From Pelobates cultripes (lineage: Eukaryota > Chordata > Amphibia > Anura > Pelobatidae), in NCBI GenBank assembly GCA_933207985.1, contig OW240914.1, positions 128,346,842-128,410,841 of the forward strand: a DNA stretch of 64,000 bases, read 5' to 3'. Of this stretch, positions 1 through 10,739 are shown one piece after another; position 1 is the stretch's first letter, and the number at the start of each line of letters is the position of its first letter. Below the pieces are notes generated by a model. It did not search any database. It was not told where the DNA came from and worked only from the letters and a program-made list of their open reading frames with translations. The position numbers and the translations under genes are program-made.

Positions 1-950
1 CAACATGGAACAAATCTGAACTGTTAAGGTTCGAGATATATAGCTTAAAGCAATTATAAGGTAGAAATAAACATGTGAAAAACAAGCTAAGAAACTCCAC
101 TGGGTTCCCTGGTGGTCCGGTGGCCATTGCTTCCGGTCTGTAGAGCTGCAGACCATGTAATGTCGCGAGACCATCAGAACGTTGCCGTGGTAACCCGTGG
201 TAACCCGTGGCAATGCTCTGATTGGCCGGTTTTCGCGAGACACATGGTCTGCAGCTCTGCTCACTGCGGAGCTGCAGACCGGTGTCTGCGGTGGCTGGCC
301 GGGCAGCCAGGAGGGGCCTCGCACCCGGCGGCATACCATGCAAGCCGCCGGGCCCCCTCATGGTGTCAGGTCCTCGGCCAGTGACCGAGGACCTGACACA
401 GTCTGCCCACAGGCGGTCGCGAGGGCCCAGCCAGCACGAGGCCTTAGGCGGCCACCTAAACCACCTAATTAGAGAGCCGCCTCTGTTGTCGGGCTTGCTA
501 GATCTCCCGGGCTTGTGGTTTCCCTGCCTCTGACCTGATTGGAGAGTTGGCTGACTCCCACTATGAGGGTGGGTCCGGCCTGTGCCATGCTGCCAGCCCC
601 GGGCTCTGCATGAGCCATCCATCTATGCCCTCGGTTCTGGCTCCATGAATGGCTGGCAACGGAATTCCTGGGAAGTGGAGTCAGTTCAGGTGTTGGGCTG
701 TGGTTTGAGGGGTGTCCTCAAGGGCTCAAGGCTCAGGAAGGCTGTCGTAAGGACCAGGCCCAAGCCTAGGGTACGGAGGCTAGACCATCCAGGATTACTT
801 CAGGGGAGTGATGAAGGAGCCCCCCCAGTTAGTCCCAGGGTGAAAGTGATGTGCTTCTGTCTGCAGTGCTGCCCGTGAGTGTAGTTGTGCCCGGTGTGGG
901 CTTTGAGACCGCCATGTTGCAGGCAGGGCACATATGCTCCGGCGCCATGT
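1..950. other. GC-rich promoter-like DNA, no gene recognised
   Basis: The stretch from about 110 to 900 is GC-rich and has no convincing reading frame. It carries an RFX X-box-like palindrome at 181-194 (GTTGCCGTGGTAAC), two near-matches to the TCTCGCGAGA (BANP) motif at 163-172 and 231-240, and an inverted CCAAT box (ATTGG) near 220. GTCCTCGGCCAGTGACCGAGGAC forms a hairpin around 370-392. It resembles the 5' regulatory region of a LINE or a CpG-type promoter, but no coding part follows because the Gmr1-like element is inserted at 955/956. The interrupted sequence resumes at 7508. Function is unproven. Confidence 0.35.
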
Positions 951-955
951 GTGCT
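951..955. repeat. Target-site duplication (left), Gmr1-like element
   Basis: GTGCT directly precedes the left LTR and recurs directly after the right LTR at 7503-7507. A 5-bp duplication is usual for Ty3-type integrases and shows that both element ends are original. Confidence 0.85.
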
Positions 956-1921
956 TGTAGCGGAACGCCAATATTAAATCCACGAATTCCGTTGGTCCAG
1001 AAACGAATCCACAGTCAAGCGCTGAAAACACCAAGGCAATATCCCCAACCTCCCAATAACCGGACGAGACACAGTTTTGGGAGTCAACTGACAATCCTTT
1101 AATCGGCACGACAATTTATACAAGTCCCCATGCAAGGGGTTTCCTGAGTCCCTCCCCAGGGGCACTCCCAGAGGGGACTACATGGGGGACTTACAGTACA
1201 ACATATTTCTCCCATCAGCACTGCTGCACGAGAGGGATCATCCTCCCAGAATACACCGTTAAGGGGATTATCCCCTCGTGCAGCAGAACCGGCAATTCAC
1301 ACAAAAATCTACAACTTTTACAATACACGGTGGATTTACACGAATGGACGTTCGGTAGTTAGCTGGGGTCTGGGCGCATCATTCGTGAGATTGCCGCTCA
1401 GATCCCAGCTAAAATAACCGAACGCCGCACAGAAAACACATTTCTTTCCAAACACACGAAAAGAACCGATTACTTTTAGTGAACCTGGTTCTGAAACTCC
1501 CGAACGTCCTGGAGGCTCAGCGGTGTTCGTGCCGTCGAATAGCTATTGGTAATGCTATGCGTTCGACAACACGGACCCGCTGAGGAACAAAGGATCCAAG
1601 ATGGCCGACCGCCGCATGGTCGGTAGTCGAACGACGGCCACCCAGGAGAGCCTCTAATTACCGATTGCAACGCCTCTAAGTGTGTGGGCTATTAGGGGGT
1701 GTCGCGTTCGTTTCACGAACGGCCCTCCAAAGTGCCGTTCGCGAAACGAACGAGAATCCCCATACAAACCGCCATTGGCATTCGGCGAAACCGGTAATTA
1801 CAGTCCCCACAGAAATACATCCAGCACATACATAGGAATACAACGCATATCTCTCCAGACCTGTAGGCAACCCTTAAAGGCACAGTCTCTAGTTATTGTC
1901 CAAGTGGCTAGGTTTGCCACA
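956..1921 (-). repeat. 3' LTR of Gmr1-like element
   Basis: In plus orientation it starts TGTAGCGG and ends GCCACA, giving TG...CA ends. It matches 6508-7502 almost throughout. After the arm ACCGATTGCAAC (1660-1671) it lacks about 30 bp present in the other LTR, which removes the second arm of a hairpin. The bases just inside it on the minus strand (complement of about 1922-1932) are purine-rich, GGGGGAGCAT, and can serve as the polypurine tract. Confidence 0.9.
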
Positions 1922-2002
1922 ATGCTCCCCCAGAACCAAGCCGGCATACACAGTCTGATCCCAGCGGATCGGCTTGGGGATGTCCGGAGGAGTGCTCACA
2001 GA

Positions 2003-5000
2003 TCATTTCTCAAGGTCTGTTTGTCTGGACAACCCGTCGGCATTACCGTTTTGTTTCCCTGGGCGGTAGTGAATTGTAAAGTCAAAGGGCTGCAGCGCCA
2101 AACTCCAGCGCAGCAGCCTGGCATTGTCTCCAGCCACACGGTTTAGCCACACCAACGGGTTGTGATCTGTGAGCAAAGAAAAGGGTTGCCCATAGAGATA
2201 CGGCTGTAACTTTTTCAGGGCCCACACCACGGCCAGGCATTCCTTTTCTATGGCGGCGTAGCTCACCTCTCGGGGTAACAGTTTCCGACTCAAGTAGGCT
2301 ACGGGGTGTTCTCCGCCATCAGCTCCGACCTGGCTCAGTACTGCTCCCAATCCAAACATTGAGGCGTCTGTGTGAACAAGAAAACGTTTAGTTGGATCAG
2401 GAGCAGCCAGTACAGGGGCATTGGTCAGAGCCGTCTTCAGCTGATGGAATGCCTGTTCACACTCTGGGGCCCAGACGACCTGCCGGGGCAGGTTTTTCTT
2501 CGTCAAATCAGTCAGGGGTTTGGCCAGGGCACTGTAGTTGGGTACAAATTTTCTGTAGTACCCTGCGGTACCTAGGAAAGCCAGGACTTGGGTTTTGGTC
2601 CTAGGGGTAGGCCACTGGGCTACAGCTTCAATCTTTGCGGGCTCGGGCTTCTGCTGCCCGCTACCAACCCGGTGTCCTAAGTACTGGACCTCTGCCATCC
2701 CTATGTGGCATTTGCTGGGTTTCAAGGTAAGCCCTGCCTCTCGGATCCGATCTATTACAGCCCCTATGTGTTGTAGGTGCTCTGACCAGGTCTGACTGTA
2801 TATGGCAATATCGTCCAGATATGCACACGCATAGTCCTGGAACCCGTCCAGTAGCCGATCCACCATCCGCTGGAAGGTCGCGGGGGCGTTCTTCATCCCG
2901 AATGGCATGACTCGAAATTGGTACAAGCCAAACGGGGTGACAAACGCCGACTTAGGGATGGCGTCCTCGGCTAGTGGAATTTGCCAGTATCCCTTACACA
3001 AATCTATGGTAGTGAGATACTGCCCCCTGGCCATCCTATCAAGCAGTTCGTCTATCCGAGGCATCGGGTAGGCGTCCGACACAGTTTTGTCGTTCAACCT
3101 CCGGTAGTCCACGCAGAACCGGGTGGTACCATCTTTCTTGGGAACCAGGACTACCGGCGATGCCCAGGGGCTATCTGAGTGCTCAATAACCCCCAACTGC
3201 AACATCTCTTCAATTTCTTTTCTCATATGTTCCCGCACGGATTCGGGAATCCGATAGGGCGTCTGTCGCATGGGAAGCTGTCCCGGGGTTTCTACTCGGT
3301 GGGTGGCTAGTGGAGTGTACCCAGGTAGGTTAGAAAAGGCGGCGCCCTTGGTTGCTATCAGTTCTTGTACCTGGATACGCTCTTGAGGACTTAGCCGCTC
3401 CCCCAGTTGAACCCCCTGGGAGGGTTCCTTCTGCTCCTCCTGCTCTAACAGATCTGGAAGGGGCAGGTTCTCCTGATCTTCGGAGGCGGGCGTGCAAATA
3501 GCTGCCACGTCCTCCGTCCGCTCGTGGTAGGGTTTGAGCATGTTCACATGGAGCATGCGTCTCTTCCCTACTCCGGAGCATGGGCCGATCACATAGGTGG
3601 TATCGCATCTCTGCTCTACCACCTGGTATGGGCCCTGCCAGACGGCCTGTAGTTTATCGGTGCGGACAGGTTTAAGGATTAGTACCTTCTGTCCCACTTG
3701 AAAACTACGGTCTCTGGCCCCCCTGTCATACCAACGACGCTGTCGTTGTTGGGCGGCCTGGAGGTTGGTGCGCACTGCCTGGGTCAATTCCTCCAGGCGA
3801 TCCCGGAACGCCAGCACGTAGGGTACAATCGGGGTCCCATCTGCGCTACTCTCTCCCTCCCAATGCTCTCTAATGAGATCCAACGGCCCCCGGACCCTTC
3901 TCCCAAATAATAGCTCAAATGGGGAGAAACCTGTGGACTCTTGGGGCACCTCTCTGTAGGCAAACAACAGATGGGGAAGAAATCGTTCCCAGTCCTTATG
4001 GGTCTCTCCGAATGTCCGGAGCATCTGTTTTAGGGTGCCGTTGAATCTCTCACATAATCCATTGGATTGCGGGTGGTATGCGGAGTTAATGATCGGCTTA
4101 ATGCCACATATCCTCCATAACTGCTGAGTAACCTCAGCCGTGAATTGCGTCCCCCTATCGGAGACCATTTCCTGTGGGAACCCTACTCGGGAGAATATCT
4201 TCATCAAGGCTTCGGCTACGGTCTCCGCGTGAATATTCGTTAGGGCAATCGCCTCGGGGTACCGGGTGGCGTAATCCACCACGGTTAGGATATACCGTTT
4301 CCCAGCGGGGCTGGGTTTTGGTAGTGGCCCTACTATATCCACTGCTACACGGCTGAACGGTTCCTCAATGATAGGTAGGGGACACAGTTTCGCCTTGTGG
4401 CGGTCCCCCCTCTTGCCTACCCTCTGGCACACATCACAGGAGGTACAATATTGTCTCACATCTTTAGAAATCCCGGGCCAAAAGAAAGCGTGCGTTAACC
4501 GATACCGGGTCCGGGTCATCCCTAGATGACCGGACAGAGGGATATCATGGGCGATTCTTAGTAACTCCTGCCTATACTTCTGGGGCACTACTAGCTGCTT
4601 AGTTTGGAGCGTCACAGAGTTGCCTATTGCCCTTTCCGCCACCCGGTATAGTAACTTCTTCTCCCACCTGTACTGTTCTCCCTCCCGCCCCACCTGGTCC
4701 GTATCTACCCTATCCCGGTATACCTGCAGTGTGGGGTCGGTCTGTACCTCTACTTCAAACGTGGACGGGGTGTCCCAAGTCATGTCTGTCAAGGGGGGGT
4801 CATGATTTCTTACCTGAGCCTCAGAGTGTGCGGGGAATGCCGTGGTGCGAGCCTGTTGCCGGGTGGTTACCGGATGCGCCTCTTGTGACGGGGCCTGGGG
4901 TAGAAAAGCAGAAGTCATCTGGCCCAAGTCATTCCCCAAAACAACATCGGCCGGTAGTTTTTTCATTATGGCCACTTCCACAACCCCCTCCCCAGCACCC

Positions 5001-6391
5001 CAATTCAAATGTACCTTGGCCGTGGGTAACCGGTACATGGCTCCCCCTGCTACCCGGACTGCCACTGATCCGCCAGTGTGGGCCGTATCTGGAATTAAAT
5101 GGGGGGCCACTAAAGTCAAGGTGGCTCCTGAGTCCCGCAGCCCCTGCACTTCTTTCCCTCCCACAAATACAACTTGGCGGTGATGTTGCTGGTTGTCCGT
5201 GGCTTGCACAGACATCACCTCGTACAGAACCCCCAATGGTTCCTCGGTTGGTATACTTGTCAGCTCCGAGTGGTCAGGTTCTGCGTGGTAGAAATGGGCC
5301 GCCGCCCTGGGAACGGAATTCTGCCGTACCTGGTTCCACGCCTGCCTGCTACGATTCTGGGTGCACTCCCGGGACATATGCCCCCACTGCCGGCAGGTAT
5401 GGCATTGTATGTTGGCCCTGCCGTTGTAGCGGGCTGGCGGTGGGGGGTTTCCTGGTGGTGGCCTGAATGGGGTAGGACTGGCGGGTGTGGAGCTGGCTGG
5501 GTGGTGTTGTATTGGCGGTCTTAGGGGACCCCTGTTGGTGAGCCCATGGTGTCTCCGGGCATCAAAGTGTTCGTCTGCCAATCGGGCGGCTGCTGTGAGG
5601 GTGAGAGGTTTTCGGTCCCTTACCCACTCCTGTGCCTCTGGTGACAGACCGTTGAAGAATTGCTCCAGCAAGATGAGTTGGCGCAGTTCCTCCATAGTGG
5701 TGGCTTGACTTGCCTGAATCCACCCTTGGGAAGCTTGGTCCAGCTTATGCGCCCATTCTGCGTGGGAATCTCTTTCGGGCTTTTTCAATCCCCGAAATTT
5801 CCGTCGGTATGCCTCCGGGGTTATGGCATATCTTTCTAGGATGGCTCTTTTTACTTTAAAATAGTCCTTGCTGTCCTCTCTGGGCACAGCGCGGTAAGCC
5901 TCTGCTGCTCGTCCCGCCAACTTGCCTGCCAGTAAGGGTACCCACATTGTCGGTTCCAGATCGTGCAGGTCGCATAGCCTCTCGAAATCCTGCAGATATC
6001 CGTCTATCTCATCCTTCTCCTCGCAGAATGCTTTAAATGCCTGGTACGGTATTTTCTGCTTTGTTGGAGGGCAGAATGAGTTGACGATGGATTCCGCCCT
6101 GGATGGTGACCTCTGGGGTTGCTGTGCCATAATGTAGTCCTGGACGTCGGCCATTAGCACGGTTAAGATGTCCAGGGTTACTGGCTGTGGTACAAATTCC
6201 AGCCGGGTTCTCAGTTCCCTCTGGTATGGTGTTTCCTCTCTGGCAGGTGGGGGTGGACTGCTGTGTGCTTGGTCGTCCTCCATTAGCTCTGCAATCAGTA
6301 CTGCCTTCGATTTGTTGCTAGCGATTTTCCCTCTAGCCTCCAGCAGCTCCTTTAGCGTCTGTCTCTTTAACGCCGTGTAATCAGTCCCCAT
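2003..6391 (-). CDS. Gmr1-like gag-protease-integrase-RT-RNase H polyprotein
   Basis: A single 1462-residue ORF encodes all functions for retrotransposition. Residues about 8-40 look like a SAP-type DNA-binding motif. Residues about 115-280 are a helical capsid region resembling the SCAN domain. A zinc knuckle (CX2CX4HX4C) lies at about 330-342. The aspartic protease has DSGA at 420-423. The integrase has an H/H/C/C finger (H615, H622, C652, C655), the DD35E triad D685, D745, E781, and a GPY-type module near 920. RT follows, with D1130 and YLDD at 1191-1194, then RNase H (D1342, E1382, D1409, D1452). No stop or frameshift is seen. The start ATG at 6391-6389 lies about 115 bp inside the 5' LTR. 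Gag and Pol are in one frame, so no frameshift signal is needed. Confidence 0.95.
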   Translation of the reverse strand: MGTDYTALKRQTLKELLEARGKIASNKSKAVLIAELMEDDQAHSSPPPPAREETPYQRELRTRLEFVPQPVTLDILTVLMADVQDYIMAQQPQRSPSRAESIVNSFCPPTKQKIPYQAFKAFCEEKDEIDGYLQDFERLCDLHDLEPTMWVPLLAGKLAGRAAEAYRAVPREDSKDYFKVKRAILERYAITPEAYRRKFRGLKKPERDSHAEWAHKLDQASQGWIQASQATTMEELRQLILLEQFFNGLSPEAQEWVRDRKPLTLTAAARLADEHFDARRHHGLTNRGPLRPPIQHHPASSTPASPTPFRPPPGNPPPPARYNGRANIQCHTCRQWGHMSRECTQNRSRQAWNQVRQNSVPRAAAHFYHAEPDHSELTSIPTEEPLGVLYEVMSVQATDNQQHHRQVVFVGGKEVQGLRDSGATLTLVAPHLIPDTAHTGGSVAVRVAGGAMYRLPTAKVHLNWGAGEGVVEVAIMKKLPADVVLGNDLGQMTSAFLPQAPSQEAHPVTTRQQARTTAFPAHSEAQVRNHDPPLTDMTWDTPSTFEVEVQTDPTLQVYRDRVDTDQVGREGEQYRWEKKLLYRVAERAIGNSVTLQTKQLVVPQKYRQELLRIAHDIPLSGHLGMTRTRYRLTHAFFWPGISKDVRQYCTSCDVCQRVGKRGDRHKAKLCPLPIIEEPFSRVAVDIVGPLPKPSPAGKRYILTVVDYATRYPEAIALTNIHAETVAEALMKIFSRVGFPQEMVSDRGTQFTAEVTQQLWRICGIKPIINSAYHPQSNGLCERFNGTLKQMLRTFGETHKDWERFLPHLLFAYREVPQESTGFSPFELLFGRRVRGPLDLIREHWEGESSADGTPIVPYVLAFRDRLEELTQAVRTNLQAAQQRQRRWYDRGARDRSFQVGQKVLILKPVRTDKLQAVWQGPYQVVEQRCDTTYVIGPCSGVGKRRMLHVNMLKPYHERTEDVAAICTPASEDQENLPLPDLLEQEEQKEPSQGVQLGERLSPQERIQVQELIATKGAAFSNLPGYTPLATHRVETPGQLPMRQTPYRIPESVREHMRKEIEEMLQLGVIEHSDSPWASPVVLVPKKDGTTRFCVDYRRLNDKTVSDAYPMPRIDELLDRMARGQYLTTIDLCKGYWQIPLAEDAIPKSAFVTPFGLYQFRVMPFGMKNAPATFQRMVDRLLDGFQDYACAYLDDIAIYSQTWSEHLQHIGAVIDRIREAGLTLKPSKCHIGMAEVQYLGHRVGSGQQKPEPAKIEAVAQWPTPRTKTQVLAFLGTAGYYRKFVPNYSALAKPLTDLTKKNLPRQVVWAPECEQAFHQLKTALTNAPVLAAPDPTKRFLVHTDASMFGLGAVLSQVGADGGEHPVAYLSRKLLPREVSYAAIEKECLAVVWALKKLQPYLYGQPFSLLTDHNPLVWLNRVAGDNARLLRWSLALQPFDFTIHYRPGKQNGNADGLSRQTDLEK

Positions 6392-6487
6392 TCACTGATC
6401 GCTTTCGTCTGTTTGTTTCATACGAATTGCCTTTCCGTTCGGTTGTTCCTTTCATTCGAATGCGCTGTATTCGGCTGTAGAGTTGGA

Positions 6488-6505
6488 TCCCGTCGCTTGC
6501 CACCA
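6488..6505 (-). other. Primer-binding site of Gmr1-like element
   Basis: On the minus strand, TGG begins two bases after the end of the 5' LTR, and the 18 bases from there should pair with a tRNA 3' end (plus strand reads ...CACCA). The priming tRNA was not identified. Confidence 0.7.
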
Positions 6506-6507
6506 AT

Positions 6508-7502
6508 TGTAGCGGAACGCCAATATTAAATCCACGAATTCCGCTGGTCCAGAAACGAATCCACAGTCAAGCGCTGAAAACACCAAGGCAATATCCCCAA
6601 CCTCCCAATAACCGGACGAGACAGTTTTGGGAGTCAACTGACAATCCTTTAATCGGCACGACAATTTATACAAGTCCCCATGCAAGGGGTTTCCTGAGTC
6701 CCTTCCCAGGGGCATTCCCAGAGGGGACTACATGGGGGACTTACAGTATAACATATTTCTCCCATCAGGCACTGCTGCACGAGAGGGATCATCCTCCCAG
6801 AATGCACCGTTAAGGGGATTATCCCCTCGTGCAGCAGAACCGGCAATTCATACAAAAATACATAACTTTTAAAATACACGGTGGATTTACACGAATGGAC
6901 GTTCGGTAGTTAGCTGGGGTCTGGGCGCATCATTCGTGAGATTGCCGCTCAGATCCCAGCTAAAATAACCGAACGCCGCACAGAAAACACATTTCTTTCC
7001 AAACACACGAAAAGAACCGATTACTTTTAGTGAACCTGGTTCTGAAACTCCCGAACGTCCTGGAGGCTCAGCGGTGTTCGTGCCGTCGAATAGCTATTGG
7101 TAATGCTATGCGTTCGACAACACGAACCCGCTGAGGAACAAAGGATCCAAGATGGCCGACCGCCGCATGGTCGGTAGTCGAACGACGGCCACCCAGGAGA
7201 GCCTCTAATTACCGATTGCAACATTGTTGCAATCGGTTAACTAGCGCCACACGCCTCTAAGTGTGTGGGCTATTAGGGGGTGTCGCGTTCGTTTCACGAA
7301 CGGCCCTCCAAAGTGCCGTTCGCGAAACGAACGAGAATCCCCATACAAACCGCCATTGGCATTCGGCGAAACCGGTAATTACAGTCCCCACAGAAATACA
7401 TCCAGCACATACATAGGAATACAACGCATATCTCTCCAGACCTGTAGGCAACCCTTAAAGGCACAGTCTCTAGTTATTGTCCAAGTGGCTAGGTTTGCCA
7501 CA
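6508..7502 (-). repeat. 5' LTR of Gmr1-like element
   Basis: This is the longer LTR (995 bp). It holds several inverted repeats: ACCGATTGCAAC/GTTGCAATCGGT at 7211-7237 with a 3-base loop, CTGCTGCACGAG pairing with CTCGTGCAGCAG around 6771-6835, and GTTCGG... pairing with ...CCGAAC around 6900-6973. Transcription would run toward lower coordinates. No clear TATA box was assigned. Confidence 0.9.
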
Positions 7503-7507
7503 GTGCT
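7503..7507. repeat. Target-site duplication (right), Gmr1-like element
   Basis: GTGCT directly follows the right LTR and matches 951-955 exactly. Confidence 0.85.
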
Positions 7508-8590
7508 TTGTGGGGGTACATTGCGGAGAGTCGGCTCCCACCAGTGGGGACCGGGAAAAAAACCCTGGTCCAAGGGGGGGAGGGGGCAACGAGGCCTGCG
7601 AGACGTGTCACAGGGTCTTGGTGTGACAGCCAGGCTTGCAAGCAGGGCAGGGGCCGTCTGCCCCGCGGCTCACCTGAGTAGGCCGCAGACTCCGAAGTTT
7701 CGTACCACAGGGGCCCCAAAACTCCTGATCTTGGAGTCCCTGGTGGCGCCCACCTGTTCCCGTGCACAGTAGTGGACTTCTCCTCACTGTTATCTGTGGT
7801 GAGTCCATGATTTCTGCCGTTTCAGGTTGGATTCAGCAGGAGCCTTTTGTGTAAATTGAAGAGCAGAAAATGCATCTATATATATTGCTGGGTAATATTT
7901 ATATAGATTTAAAATATATATATCCCCCACTCATGTCAATCAACTCTATGCTGTTGCCTTTATGCTGAGTATGCTGAATATTTTAGGATATGCAAGAATA
8001 CACATATGGTTCTACTTCACAACAAAAACAGTTCATGCGTTGTAGATGCTTTGATTATTTCTCTGGACAGCCCAGTTCTAGAAAATAATGAACTGTCAAT
8101 GAAGCCAGCATGTTAATATAATTGAAGGAAAAAAATTGAGTTTCTCTAAGCTTTTCTCCATTCTCAGAATTCTAATATTCTTTGTTTTTGCTTCGAGCAT
8201 TAACTTGGCTATCCCCAAGTTAAAAGGGTAATCCAGACGTGTGCTTAGAGGGATATTAGCTACACCTCACTTACAAGGACCAAAGAAGGCTGAAACGATT
8301 GTCTGGGGTTGCTGTATCTCTTGTGCAGAAGGAGCTTGCTGGCATTTTCGTTCTGGACTGCACGTATGGATGGGACCAGTCTAATATGCTTCAGATATGT
8401 TCTTTCTGTAATTGCACAAGTGACCTGAGTGGGGATTAACCAAAGGGCAAGCTACTGAGCTTCTCTAAGCTTTTGTTAATTCTCAGAGTTCTCATATTCT
8501 TTGTTTTTGCTACAATGTTAGTATCATTTCCTACGCATGGCTACTCGAATAAGAGAGAGGCAAAAATCGCACTGATAACATGTATGAGGG
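7508..8590. other. Interrupted GC-rich DNA, then AT-rich unique-looking DNA
   Basis: 7508-7850 continues the GC-rich sequence split by the Gmr1-like insertion. From 7850 the base composition turns AT-rich. A diverged direct repeat of about 60 bp occurs at roughly 8145-8205 and 8457-8515 (both contain TTCTCTAAGCTTTT and TATTCTTTGTTTTTGCT). No gene is recognised. Confidence 0.4.
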
Positions 8591-8593
8591 TCT

Positions 8594-9226
8594 ATATACA
8601 CTGATCATTCACAACATTAAAATCACCTGCCTAATATTATGGAGGCCAAGGAAACACCTAGAACTCTTAGTCATGTTCCTCAAACCATTCCTGAAATATT
8701 TACAGTGTGGCATGGTGCCTTATCCTGTTAATAGTGGCCACTGTCATCAGGGAACTTCATTACCACGAAGGGGTGTATGTGGTCTGCAACAATCTCTAGG
8801 TAGGTCTCTTGCTATGCAGCAAACTCTGTTGTACTTTACGTTTTGACATCTTTCTATGACGGACAGTTTTTCAGCAACTTGAGCTATAGTAGCTCTTCTG
8901 TGTGATAGGACCTATTGGCTACCCTTCACTCCCTACATGCATCAGTAAGTTTTGGGCATCCAAAACCCTGCCATTGGTTCACCAGTTGTCCTTCCTGGCA
9001 CCACTTTTGGTAGATGCTAAACACTGCATAATGGGAACACCCCATAAGACCGTTTTGGAGATGTTCTGACCCAGTTATCTAGACATCACTAATTATCCTT
9101 GCTCAGTTACTCAGATCTTTTCACTTGCCCATTTTTCCTACTTACAACACGACATTCAAGAACTGACTAATAATGATAAAATATTACGGTGCTCTAGTAA
9201 CAGACATAATGTTCATGAGTGGATAT
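8594..9226. mobile_element. Old non-autonomous DNA transposon
   Basis: The left end reads TACACTGATCATTCACAACA and the right end, reverse-complemented, is similar (CCACTCATGAACATTA), with TA-rich borders. The interior (for example GATGTTCTGACCCAGTTATCTAGACATCAC) resembles a dispersed repeat known from fish and frog genomes. No transposase frame remains. The superfamily is not assigned. Confidence 0.4.
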
Positions 9227-9319
9227 ATATAAAGAAAAAAGAAATACCGTTGGGTCTAAGTTTGAACCCATAATAATGTCCAGGTTTCTTAAGTGAATTC
9301 ACTATCAAACTATTAAAGA

Positions 9320-9321
<2 letters not shown>

Positions 9322-9384
<63 letters not shown>
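9322..9384. repeat. (AT)n microsatellite
   Basis: An uninterrupted alternating AT run of about 60 bases. Confidence 0.95.
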
Positions 9385-9388
<4 letters not shown>

Positions 9389-10060
9389 CCACTACTAGAA
9401 ATAATAATACTAATCAAATTCCCAATTAGAACTAGAGCAAGCTAGATTTCCAAATTGGAAGAAAAATTGGTGAAAGATAAATATGTAAAAATCCAGAACA
9501 AATGTACTATCAATGATGAGGTTCTGTTCAGAATTTTCAGAAACCAACATCCAGTGATGTGTGCAAAACTATGTTTTGCAATTCACATATGCTGTAAAAA
9601 TAGAAGCTCAATATTGTGGCTGGTAGAATAGTCACACACAAAGTATCAAACTGCGATCTGTCTCAATAGGAGGTAGATACAGTGTTACCAATGCCTGCTT
9701 GTAGCGTAATATAACTAGATTAATCAGCAAAAGTGAATGAAAGCCTAACCACTGCAGCTAAAGAAAATGCGATAAAATCTCGTGTCCCAAAGGATCGCAG
9801 AGTGAGGACCGAGCATCTAATTCTCCACTAGTCAAAATTGCTAGTGTATCAAAAGCTGGAGTAGTTAAGTTAGCTCCAAGTCCCAAAACCGTGATATGAT
9901 CTGATCTTAGACCCACAGTATCGGAACAACGAGATCCCCTGACGCGCGCGTTTTCGCCCACAACTCATCAGGCGCTGTGTATGGTGAGAGACAGGGATAG
10001 GAAGCTGCATCTATCCCTGCTTCTCTCCGCTGATTGAAACCGCAGGGGAGCAACACAGAG
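9385..10060. other. No gene; possible Penelope-type hammerhead relic
   Basis: AT-rich at first, then GC-rich from about 9930. On the minus strand 9975-9935 reads CCTGATGAG, a short spacer, CGAAAA and then CGCGCGCGTC, which resembles the core of the hammerhead ribozymes found in Penelope-like retroelements. One extra A and a missing stem I make it a relic at best. Confidence 0.3.
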
Positions 10061-10065
10061 TGCAG

Positions 10066-10262
10066 AGACAACCTACAGATCAGGAAAGTGAGGGATGGGG
10101 TGGGGGTTTAAAATAGCCTATAGATTAGGGGAGTGAGGCATGGGGGCAGTTTATAGACTAGGCAAGTGAGTCATGGGGGGCAGCCTACAGATCAGGCAAG
10201 TGAGGCATGGGGGGCAGTTTATAGATAAGGCAAGTGAGGCATTGGGGGTGGGGGGGCAGCCT
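10066..10262. repeat. Minisatellite of about 36-38 bp
   Basis: About five copies of a unit such as CAGATCAGGCAAGTGAGGCA followed by a G-rich run and AGCCTA or AGTTTA. Confidence 0.75.
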
Positions 10263-10264
10263 AA

Positions 10265-10590
10265 ATGAAGAGTCAGTGAGGAGCAGGAAGGGTCTGCAAG
10301 GAGCAGGAAGGGACAGAAGGAGCACAAAGGTAAAGGAGCAGAAAGAATCAGAAGGAGCACAAAGGTAAAGTAGAAGAAGGGACAGCAAGAAGCAGAAAGC
10401 TAAAGTAGGAGCAGGAGCAGAACGGGTCTACAAGGAGCAGAAAGGAATCAGAATGAGAAAGGAGCAGAAGGGCGCAAAATAAGCAGAATGTAGCAGAAAG
10501 GTAAAGGAGCAGAAGGAGCCAAATATAGAAGACAGTGTCAGAAGAAAAAGAAGACTGTCAAATGAAGGAGAAGAAAAGGAGATTGGAGTA
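10265..10590. repeat. Purine-rich tandem repeats
   Basis: Diverged short units such as AAGGAGCAGAAAGG and AGGTAAAGGAGCAG repeat over about 320 bases on an almost pure purine strand. Confidence 0.75.
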
Positions 10591-10739
10591 GGAAGGACAA
10601 ATTAAGTGAACCCTCCACTTTATTCTGGACACCACATCGTAAGGCTTTGGTACCTGGGCCTGGCAGGGAAACGCTGGACCTACTCATCTACCCAGGTAAA
10701 AAAAGAAATATCAGTGTTAATGTGTTCACTTTTATTTAC

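Larger units (their letters stand above)
956..7502 (-). mobile_element. Full-length Gmr1-like Ty3/gypsy LTR retrotransposon
   Basis: The element is 6547 bp, has two LTRs (956-1921 and 6508-7502), a 5-bp duplication GTGCT on each side and one uninterrupted ORF on the minus strand. The integrase lies upstream of reverse transcriptase, the order that defines the Gmr1-like branch of Ty3 elements; most Ty3 elements have RT first. The LTRs differ by about a dozen substitutions by eye plus a roughly 30-bp indel, so insertion was fairly recent. Intact ends, ORF and primer site mean it could be active or only recently silent; sequence alone cannot tell. Confidence 0.93.

Noticed and set aside
4627..5466. 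279-codon plus-strand frame
   Set aside because: It is antisense to the Gmr1-like polyprotein, Pro-rich and without any domain.
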